Part shown: piece by piece, positions 55,073-64,000 of the stretch
Numbering within the stretch: the first letter of the stretch is position 1
Layout: each line of letters begins with the position of its first letter
Origin: Sinonovacula constricta
Taxonomy: Eukaryota; Mollusca; Bivalvia; Cardiida; Solecurtidae
NCBI GenBank assembly: GCA_007844125.1
Contig: CM017563.1
Coordinates: forward strand, 24,552,394-24,616,393
Reading direction: 5' to 3'
DNA: 64,000 bases
The notes under the pieces: model-generated
Told to the model about the DNA's origin: nothing
The model's input: the letters and a program-made list of their open reading frames with translations, nothing else
The model's database searches: none
Program-made: the position numbers and the translations under genes

Positions 55073-55849
55073 AAGGTGGTATCCGAAAGTTTGCATATAC
55101 ATGTATTAAATACACGTACCAATATCTAACCACTGCTTTAGGAAATTCGGTCATACTTTTTGCATAAACACTTCCTTTGGTCGTTGTAATGACGATTTTG
55201 AACACTAACTTTATTGCTGGGCTGTACTAATCGCGAAAAAATACTCTTAATGTTCAGTCTTTTCAACTCCATAAAACCGGACCTGGTAGCGCAATCGGTA
55301 GAGCGTCGGCTACGGGAGGCACCGGGTTCGATCTCGGACCGCGACATACCCAAGTCGTTAAAACTGGTAGTGGTATATCTCTCTAGCTAACGCTCAAGCA
55401 AATATAAGGGTAGTTCCACGACTGGTTGGCCCGGTGTCAGGATAATGTGACTGGGTGTGCTCTCATGCCAGGTGTTCACGGCATGCTATACACAGTGAAG
55501 GCAGCACTATATCTGCTTCAAGTGGACACCGTCTCCAGATAACTAGTGGGACGATAAACCCAACAAACAAACAACTCTTTAAAAAGCGCGACAATGGTCT
55601 ATGTTAAAATAGATATCGACGTCAGAGCGAATTGCCCAGATGACTACAAGTATATAAAAGTGGTCACGTGTTTAAAAATAGCTATCTCTGCAGCGTGGCT
55701 CGGATAAAAAAAACACCTGTTGTTGTTGGTGAGTGGGAATTTAACCTTGACTGTTCACACATATCTGTCATCAATGAACAGTATTTTTTGCAAGACCTTT
55801 TCGGGACTTATTTGGTTATTTGAGTAAAACAAAGTTCGGATACCACTTT
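55073..55849. mobile_element. TTAA-flanked MITE interrupted by a SINE
   Basis: The left end AAGGTGGTATCCGAAAGTTTG follows TTCA (55069-55072). The right end (RC AAAGTGGTATCCGAACTTTG) precedes TTAA (55850-55853). Removing the SINE at 55277-55572 and its duplication leaves about 470 bp, the family length. Confidence 0.85.
55277..55572 (+). mobile_element. Family A SINE nested in a TTAA-flanked MITE
   Basis: It has an A box (TAGCGCAATCGGTAGAGC), a B box (GGTTCGATCTC), the full body and an (ACAA)n tail. The flanks AACTCCATAAAA (55265-55276) and AACTCTTTAAAA (55573-55584) match at 10 of 12. Confidence 0.93.
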
Positions 55850-56026
55850 TTAATGTGACTCCGTCGCTTTTACAAATGGAAGTTTAAAATATTCTCAATC
55901 CAAGACTTTGACGATGTGAGTTTTATTCATTTTGTATACCCGCAAACTGGTAGAAGGAATAAACATAAAAGAAAATTATTCTCGTCAAATTTGTTTGATA
56001 GATGAATGGATGCATGCAAGTATTAA

Positions 56027-56512
56027 AGTTAGTATCCGAAAGTTTGGACCAAAATATTTTTCTCATTTAACCAAATACGTCAGTGTTACCTAAAAAGATC
56101 CTGCAAAATGCTGCTCATTGATGCCCTAGATCAATGTGAACTGTCAAACATAAATCCCAATTCCTCATTGCAAACAGGTATTTCCTATACAAGCCACGCT
56201 GCAGAGATTTTTATCAAAGAAAACCACGTGACAACTCACTTTTGAGATTACGTTATATCGTCATCCGGGTTATTCACTCTGACGTCGATATCTATTTTAG
56301 CAGAGATCACTAGCGTGATTATTTATTGATTTAGCATGTTGGAACTTTTAGAGGGTCTTACTGTCTTTTTACTGTCTAACAATATAGTCAGTGTTCAAAA
56401 CCGCCTTTACGTATATTAAAGTATGAGTTTATGCAGAAATGCACATATCTCCCAAAGCAGTGGTAAGGTTTTGTTACATGAATTTGATATAGACAAACTG
56501 TCGAAACTTCCG
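56027..56512. mobile_element. TTAA-flanked MITE, 486 bp
   Basis: TTAA stands at 56023-56026 and 56513-56516. The left end is AGTTAGTATCCGAAAGTTTG; the right end is decayed (RC CGGAAGTTTCGACAGTTTG). It aligns along its length with 44059-44547. Confidence 0.88.
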
Positions 56513-56760
56513 TTAAAACAACTATATGTACATTTTAGTGTTCGCACAAACGGAAGCAACTTATTGTTTATAGCAAACATGCAACACTTAGTCTTAGGCG
56601 TAAGCTTCCGTTTGCTTAAGTGATTAAATTTCTGGATTACATTTACTTAAAAGACAATTACTTAGGCGTAAATTTGATTAAATATATCAGATACAGCATA
56701 CAGCACTCAGGCATACGTGGCTATGGTGTTACATGCTCTGATATATGTGTTATGTACATA

Positions 56761-56851
56761 TGTTATTCTCCTATCTACATGTAAGTGATTTGCACGACAT
56801 ATATATATTACATGTCGTGCAAATCAGGTTCATGTAAATAAGAGAATAACA
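56761..56851. repeat. Long hairpin with 40-bp arms
   Basis: The arms 56761-56800 and 56812-56851 are inverted with about six mismatches. The inner 15 bp (TGATTTGCACGACAT) are perfect. The spacer is 11 bp. Confidence 0.9.
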
Positions 56852-56880
56852 TACAAGCATAACCAATTATCAAGAATACA

Positions 56881-57012
56881 CATATATATATATATATATA
56901 TATAGACAGAGGCAGACACAGAGAGAGTGACACAGAGAGAGACAGACAGATAGACAGACAGAGAGAGAGAGACACACACACACACAGAGGGGGAGAGAGA
57001 GAGAGAGAGAGT
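56881..57012. repeat. (TA)n then (GA)n/(GACA)n microsatellites
   Basis: TA repeats to about 56903 are followed by GACAGA, GAGA and CACA runs. Confidence 0.95.
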
Positions 57013-57105
57013 CACTCCCACCCTTTTCTGCCTCTTACATGGTAGAACATTCACAATATGTCATTTTAAACCTTTGTTTTTGTTGTATTTCACCTTTATT
57101 TGACT

Positions 57106-57108
<3 letters not shown>

Positions 57109-57191
<83 letters not shown>
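57109..57191. repeat. (TA)n microsatellite, about 83 bp
   Basis: The run creates alternating Tyr-Ile open frames on both strands, which are not genes. Confidence 0.97.
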
Positions 57192-57194
<3 letters not shown>

Positions 57195-57247
57195 ACAAGA
57201 TATCTGTCGTTAACGTCACTTTAATAAAAATATGACTATCACTGAAC

Positions 57248-57462
57248 GCTCCGACCGGACCAGTTAGAGCGTCGGCTCCAGGTACCTGTACTAGAACCCC
57301 GGCCTTAAAGGAAAATGTGAATTGGTGTGGCACATGTCATACCAGGTTTTATTGTATGCTATACACAATGAAGGCAGCACTATATCTGCTTTAAATGGAG
57401 ACCGCCTCCTACTGATTTAAATATTATTGGGGAACGATAAACTCAACAAACAAGCAAATAAA
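57248..57462 (+). mobile_element. Family A SINE, diverged and internally deleted
   Basis: The head GACCGGACCAGTTAGAGCGT and 3' body (CACAATGAAGGCAGCACTAT) are recognisable. The middle and B box are damaged, so it is an old copy. Confidence 0.75.
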
Positions 57463-57769
57463 ACGCATTTTATGAACGAATATCCAAATGATTCCTTTAT
57501 ATGTTTGTTAATGAAATATATGTGCAATGTACATTTCTAATACAAAGGCATTGACGACAATGAAGACGAATCAAAGAACCGCCGGAACGTGATCCTTTGA
57601 ATATAACCTAATAAAATTATGGTAATAAGAACATATTTTACTGACAACTGCAACTTATTGCCATACTCCTTTATTGTGGACGAGCACGCTATATGTACAT
57701 GCCATCATTCAAGGAAATGTCCTATGGATGTCGCCATGTTGTTATATAAACAAGTTACGGAGGCGCGTT

Positions 57770-58245
57770 TATGCTTTGAAAATTAGGTCATTATTCATCG
57801 TCGGCAACCACAGTATTTTCTTCCGTTACACTCCATACATACCGTGGGAAATTTGACTAGCAAAATCTCGTTTTCATGAATATGCATGAGGCAGGGGAGA
57901 CCAATCTTCTTCCAATGAAATCGCATGTTACAATAAAATACTCTTCAATCTCAATGACGTCATACTGGGATTTTCTTACTAAAAATAGAAACCAACGCAC
58001 ATGTTTACTCATGGAGGTCGCCATTTTGAACGGTAAACCGAACCTTAGTCATAAAACGTAATTTCATTGGCTAGTTGTCCGTGGTGGTTTCCTTATGGCA
58101 CCAATGAAACTGCCTCATTAATTATTCATGACTACGAGATTTTCTAAGCCAATTGTCCCACGGGTACATAACGCAGCATAGCGGAGTAATGTAACGGGGG
58201 ATAACCGACGATGGTCATTATTATGATCTTGCGAAGTGTATAGAA
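57770..58245. mobile_element. Long inverted-repeat (foldback/MITE-like) element
   Basis: 57785-57893 and 58111-58235 are imperfect inverted repeats. Pairs include ATCGTCGG, CCGTTACA, ACCGTGGGA, AAAATCTCGT, TCATGAATA and ATGAGGCA in mirrored order. The central part is about 220 bp. Exact ends and target duplication were not determined. Confidence 0.75.
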
Positions 58246-59073
58246 AATTTCGTGTACGCAAGACAAACCTCGTTTTAATTTTACGTACGACTGGGCGAAA
58301 ATACAACCGTATTAATGATGGATCTATTTGAGATCTGAGATAAAAAAAAATATGCGTTCCCAGTACATGTACAAGAACGAGCACCGATGTAAGACATTCA
58401 AGGCGCTGTAGAGAGCATGCGCTTTAAACAATAAGACGGCAATTCTGGGGACTATTCACTCGCTTTTGATTTATTTCATAAATATTATTGAGTAACGATC
58501 CGTTAGTCTGATAGGAACTAGGCTATCCGCTACTTTGCTTTCTCCCTTGCTGTCTGCTATATATTTATCTGTTATTACAAGCTGCGTTGTTAACATCTGC
58601 ATACTTGGTTACTTTTGTAAAAACAAGACCTCGCCAAACGGCTGCGAATTCCTCTTAATGTCTGCTACAATGTTTATACTTGCAAGCTTCAATTTACTGT
58701 TGCAAACTAAACTGATGGAAAAAAGGAACACTTGTACTTTTCTCTGAAAAGGGTCTTGTAAAACAACTGCGACTTCCTGTTTATTGACGGCTACACTATC
58801 GTCCCCATGAACAAATGCATTTCATAAGAGGCACCGCTTTCAAGAGCGGCGCCAATAAGCAACTTTGCAAATATACCCAACCGTCGACATCGGACAGCGA
58901 TTATTAAAAAATGTTCGTTTTGATAGTTAGTTTATTTAATAAGTCTCATCCTTTTTATAAAACGATATACAGGGGTGTGATTTTTCCGCGGAAACGCGGA
59001 TTTCCGCGGATTTGGGTCGGCCAAGAACCATTTCTGCAATTCGCGTAAATTCGAGGAGAAAATTTTAGTGTGT

Positions 59074-59096
59074 GGGGGGGGGGGGGGGGGGGGGGG
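59074..59096 (+). repeat. (G)23 tract
   Basis: An uninterrupted G run inside the 3.3-kb element; a G-quadruplex is possible. Confidence 0.95.
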
Positions 59097-59582
59097 TAGG
59101 GGGCAAATGGTCACCGCGGATTCGGTTTAAGTTTCTCGGAGGCGACAAGCGACCAACGAGAGGACAGAATTCTTCGATAAACACCGATTGCCGTAGACGA
59201 AAACACGTTCAACTTACCAGGCTAAACGATTTGCAACGCGCAATTTCATTGGTTGTTACCTAACTGTTCATCCAATTGAAGAGTCTGTTTCGGCGTCGTC
59301 AAGCGACCGTCGAGAGGACCCGAGGAAAACCGAGGAGACCAATCGGAACACCTCGGATAACTCACGAATGATGATTCTTCCGAGGACGGAATTACCCGAG
59401 GAGTACCAATTGCCGAGGAGACAACAACACGATTAAACTTACGATTTGCAACGCGCAATTTCATTGGTTGTTTCCCGAAGGTTCGTCCAATCAGAAAAGC
59501 CGTAGCTATGCGATGAAGCATCCGGTTAAGTTTTGATGGCGATTGTTTACAACTAGAAAATTATGGTGGAAAAACAACGAAA

Positions 59583-60032
59583 ATGTCACAAATTATTGAG
59601 CGTACGAACGATTATCACTTAGCGATAGATGTAGATGCGGAATGTTAAAACAAATTCAGATGGGAATGGTTAGAAACTGTCATCGATCTTGATGGTATTC
59701 GTGTAGCTTTGTCCCAATTTATCAGAAAAATCGACAGTCCAGGAAAGTATAAGAGTATTCTTTGTGAGAAAACCATATCGTATGGGTCTAGAGGACGTGT
59801 TGCTCTAGTTGAGCACTGCCAAAGTGCAGAGCATGGCAGAAATCTGAAGTCAACTTCATCGAATCAGAAACTACCAGCTTCATTCACCTGGAAAGTTGAA
59901 AATTCTGAAAAGTCGTACGGCATCCATCCCTTTTTCAAAAATGAGAAAATTCCAGAAGTGCCTGCAGAAACCAAGCCATGTGTTTCTTTTGAAAATCGAG
60001 TTGCTTCTGCACAGGTAACTTATTTCCAGTGA
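59583..60032 (+). pseudogene. Broken N-terminal zinc-finger-like frame inside the 3.3-kb transposon
   Basis: From ATG at 59583 the frame reads MSQIIERTNDYHLAIDVDAE, C, then a stop (TAA, 59646-59648), then continues open to 60032. After the stop come RWEWLETVIDLDG, FIRKIDSPGKYKSILCEKTI and SYGSRGRVALVEHC with a later EH. The C/H spacing suggests a BED/TTF-like finger of hAT-type proteins, but the first Cys position is Ser (SILC). A gtaact at about 60015 could be a donor, so downstream exons may once have existed. I do not recognise the rest. Confidence 0.55.
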
Positions 60033-60487
60033 CATTTTAGTCATCTTCAATTTCTATGATTAGCAGGCAGTTATTTGAGCATATATTTGATGGCCAGTTT
60101 GTCATAATGTATTAGTATTTGAGTTCCTTATGATTAAATAAATAATTGTAAAAATATTGAGGATTGTTTAGCATAAATGAAATGTTTTGTGGCTATTTGT
60201 AAAAATATTGTTATGCCATTCAAAGAACATAACAGAAACAATGTGACATTTAGTGTACCCTACTGTTTATTATTTATTTTGTTTGTATAAGATACACATA
60301 CTGAAAAATGGACTTGATTTTTTTTTTGTTTTAACTATATCTCATTTGTAGAATATATTGCACCTTCCTAATTTGTCAAAAAAGAGGAAACTATACCTTA
60401 TTCAGGAAAATGTAAATTCTATGTTGGCCTTAAACACTGCAACCTAAAAATGAAAACTAACTATTAATTCTTACCACTTTCAAAAAA

Positions 60488-60510
60488 GTGGTCCATATAA
60501 TATGGACCAC
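60488..60510. repeat. 23-bp near-perfect palindrome
   Basis: GTGGTCCATAT and ATATGGACCAC pair around one central base, inside the 3.3-kb element. Confidence 0.9.
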
Positions 60511-62303
60511 TGTGTGGCATGTAGCCATTATGTGCTGAAGCATAAATAAGACGTGCTTAAACATAGACGAAACAATGTAAGTGCTAAAACTTGACAATTT
60601 GCTGAAAGTAATGGTTAGAATTAAGTGCTGATACTAACATACTTGAGTGCTAAAACTAATATTGACACTTGTGAGCAGAATCAACAATTTAAAATTAAAT
60701 GCTGATAGGAGACATTAATAATGTGCTGAAACTAGGCAATTACAAATAAATAACCAAATACAACTTTAATATTTAAGTCTATGACTTAATTATTTTATAT
60801 TAAGCTTAATGCTCAGCTGAAAGTTGTTAGCTATCATGAACATAGTTGTTGTCAACATTACATGCTTCACACATAAATATTTATATGTATTTGGTTGTAC
60901 TGGATTGTTCAGGTAAATGCTTAAATATATTTATTCAGTTTTTAAACTAGTCATCAGTACTTTTATGTTGTGTATATAAAATTTAAAAATGTTTAAAACT
61001 ATGTTTTAAGATGATGCAAAGTATGATTTTTTGCTGCTGTACAGCAAAAGTAAAAGAACAAATAAGGAGTAAAAAAGTCTTGTTTAGATTTGCATGCAAG
61101 TGCAACAGTAAAAACAAATTCACAAGCATGTGCTCTGTATTTGCATACATGGTGAAATTCAGTCACCATGCACATTTTATATTTTCTTATGTGATATTGT
61201 ATTTACTTATTCAGGATGTGTTTTATTGTCTTCTTATCTCCACAATTTAACTTGTATATGTCAGTTTTTAGTTGTATGTTATTGCTAGAAGCTTCCATCA
61301 TACAATGATACTATAGGTTCTATAGTAAAATACTAAGTGAAATGAAACTTTTGTGGACTTTCAAAAGAAATACATGCATTTTCTTTGTTGCTTGGCCTTT
61401 GCTAGTCATCGCTTGTCAGTCACATTGTTGTATATGTATTATGACTTCACATAATATATATCCACGTAAATATGCTGGATTGTTTAGAGAAATGCTAATT
61501 TTTTATTTGTTTACTAATGGACTAGTCTTTGTTGTTCATATGACACTGTTAAATATATAGCCACACTTTTAATTCTTGTCATCTCCTATGTTCCTAACTC
61601 TACTTACAGTGAACAGCTTCAAGGTACTTAAAAGTTTCTGAAAACAAAAAATAGGTTTTACTGTTTGAATTCTTATTATATTTGATAGTATTAAGCTTAA
61701 TATTTACCCTAAAATGTCTATGGCAAAAACAAACAAAAACATTGTCAATAATTGCATGCCACAATTATTCATTTCTATGTTAATATGCTCAATTGTTAAA
61801 AGAAATACATATATTTACTTTTTGTATTTATTTAGATATAAAACTATCTTTATGTAATGTGGTTTTTTTAAGAATGGGCTTTGTGTTTGATCTCATTAAA
61901 AAAATTTAATAGTCAATTTTAGTGAAATTGTTAAAAAGAAAATATTCCTTGTAAGATATATCAATATATATGTTGATAATTTTATTTTTCTCATAGCACA
62001 CATTTAATTAGTTGTAAGTAAATAAAGATAGATAAAAAGCCATGATCTTTTTATGTTGAACTGCCCATGTTTTAATAAAGAGAAAGATAAAATATGGTTT
62101 AGGGATTCTGAAGAAAGGGTCTCTGGAAGAATTTTAGACCACTTTCTTAAAGCTGAAAATCGTTTTTTTGGGGGGCTTTGCCCCCTGAACCCCCACAAGG
62201 GGCCTTGCCCCTTGACCCCATTGGGGGCCTACTGCGGCCCCCAAACCCCGCGCCGAAAATTTTCCTCCCTTTTCATATTTGACCAATCACACCCCTGGAT
62301 ATA

Positions 62304-64000
62304 CTTTCATAACGAATAAGCACTAATTTACACCATTACAATATACTACATAAAAGCCGATGCAGGTCGTTTTTAAATGAGATTGCTTGACTCTATCCCT
62401 ATGGGCATGTCAATGGCATGCCGGCTTGCAGTTAGTTGGCTTGGTTTTTTTATAATACAAATTTAATAAATAGTATCCTTATTATAACAAATAAGACATA
62501 AAACGATTGCCATCTCTTGATAATAAGAAAAAAAGTTCTAAAACATCCAGTCTGTCAATTGGTCAAGTTGCTACAATTAACGGAAATCGAACTAAGATTT
62601 AAATGATTATAAAGTGGTGCATAAAGTAAAGTTAAATTTTACTAATGATTTTGTCTTAAGATTCACAAAACTGGTCTTCGTGTAGCTAGCGTACACTTGA
62701 CTTAACTCCAGCACATTCCGTTAGTAAAGGTTTCAAGTTTCAATACAATTTTTTGAACAGTTTTTACAACAAAAATAGTCGATGTATTTCAAATGAGTCT
62801 AGGTAAGCAAACACTATTTTTGACCGGCAGAAAAAAATCAACAAAATAAATTCATTGGATGACCATGCCGGTTAGCAAATCCGCACTTTATTCTTGAGGT
62901 CCCTTGTTCGAAACATACATGGTGACCTTTTATGTTTTACAAAAATAATGATGCTGTTGTCAGTTTTAAATTGTTGGCATTATTGAAAAATAAGGACAAT
63001 TCTATAAACAGAAACTTTATTGCCCATTGGTCCATATTAAGAGTGTGTTTTTTTCTACTCATTGTTTTTATTTAATCCCAATAAACACTAGAAATGACCA
63101 AAATATTGGCATAAAATCGGGCTAACAAAAGAACAATAAAAACATCAAACAATGATTAAATAATTTATCGTCATTAAGTACATTTATAAGGAAACTCTTA
63201 AAAAAATCAAAGCTGCTCTATCATTGCGCGGCTTAAAGATTGGAAACAAATTATTGATGCATTTTTCCAATATAGATTATGAAGAAATTTATTACTGCAA
63301 GGTTCAAAAATTATTCTAAACAAATTTATGAGTCTTGCTATAAAACTTACTCTAGATAAATGTATTCTGGTATCACCCAGATTTGTTCTGAACAGTTTAC
63401 AATTGTGTGACTCAAAGATCATTTGTATGAGTCAAGGACTAAACAAACTGATTTTTGCTGGATTCAAATCTAAACAAATTGACTAGTGCTTGTTTTAAAG
63501 TCTTAACAAGTTGATACATTGCAATTGCGTGATTTGAAGCTTAAAGTGATTAATCATTGCATGCTTAAACAATAAACAAATTTTAAGAGGGTTAGCTGCT
63601 AATTTCAATACTAGGACATTAGTAATTATTTTTCATTTTGTTAAGACAAACTGCAATAACATTGTCAAATCATGTTACTTTATTATTTGCAAAATATTAT
63701 ACCTCACATAATTTTGCTTCTATAATTATCATTGCTCACACAACGGTCCATTTTTATCATTAATTTAGACCGATGAGGAACCGCTACTCTGCACACCCGG
63801 TCACTATTACCGATCCATAAACTTTCACCATTAGTAAAAATTACTCACCGTATGAAATGTAAAATACGTAATAAAAGGTGTTAACAAACAATACATGGAA
63901 ACTTGTCAATGCAATTTTGAAAAAATGTCGGGTTGCCCTTCGGTCCATATTACTGTCTCGGCTTACAAGCCAGTCCATATAATGCCATAGGGCCCTCGAT
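62304..64000. other. Right-edge sequence, nothing recognised
   Basis: AT-rich with no supported gene or RNA. CGGTCCAT-like strings recur at 63743, 63811 and 63951, possibly the end of an unrecognised repeat. Confidence 0.5.

Larger units (their letters stand above)
58970..62297. mobile_element. 3.3-kb CAGGG-terminal transposon with 13-bp TIRs and 6-bp target duplication
   Basis: CAGGGGTGTGATT at 58970 and AATCACACCCCTG ending 62297 are perfect inverted repeats. GATATA flanks directly on both sides (58964-58969, 62298-62303). The left end is rich in CCGCGG/GGATTTCCGCGGA. The right end has GC-rich hairpins (GGGGGGCTTTGCCCCC; GGGGCCTTGCCCC; 62170-62250). Inside are a poly-G tract, two direct copies of CGATTTGCAACGCGCAATTT (59227, 59444) and the broken frame at 59583-60014. 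From 60100 to 62150 it is AT-rich with no coding frame. Confidence 0.9.

Noticed and set aside
55283..55350. Functional tRNA gene
   Set aside because: The A and B boxes belong to the head of a SINE with body, tail and target duplication; the acceptor stem does not pair.
57039..57333. Tyr-Ile repeat proteins on both strands
   Set aside because: Translation of a (TA)n microsatellite.

Overview
This is eukaryotic nuclear DNA from a mollusc, most likely a bivalve; that placement is inferred from gene content and repeat style. It is AT-rich, has GT..AG introns of 0.3-6 kb, short exons, and dense short transposable elements. Only two host protein-coding genes can be supported, both on the + strand.

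Gene 1 (2144-24461, open at the left edge) is the 3' part of an adhesion G-protein-coupled receptor. Seventeen exons join with every splice phase compatible. They encode the end of a GAIN domain, a GPS autoproteolysis motif, seven membrane segments and a cytoplasmic tail ending at 24461. The N-terminal ectodomain exons lie left of the window.

The intergenic space (24462-32469) holds a SINE, a tandem duplication, a TTAA-flanked element fragment and a decayed hAT/DUF4371 transposase pseudogene on the minus strand.

Gene 2 (32470-51124, complete) is an ITM2/BRICHOS-family type II membrane protein of 272 residues in six exons. It has a clear polyadenylation region near 51535-51592. Intron 1 and the other introns carry tRNA-derived SINEs and hAT-like elements. 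Intron 4 carries a 3-kb satellite in which a 55-bp unit gives way to a 21-bp unit.

Right of gene 2 (51600-64000) I see no host gene. This stretch holds TTAA-flanked miniature elements, a SINE nested in one of them, long inverted repeats, microsatellites and a 3.3-kb element (58970-62297) with perfect 13-bp terminal repeats and 6-bp target duplications. That element contains a broken zinc-finger-like reading frame.

The main interest is the mobile-element record. There are four hAT-like elements with 8-bp target duplications, a second group with CAGGG termini and mostly 6-bp duplications, five copies of one TTAA-flanked family, and several SINEs with visible target-site duplications. One SINE sits directly against a splice acceptor of the receptor gene. 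I found no operon-like or defence-like system.
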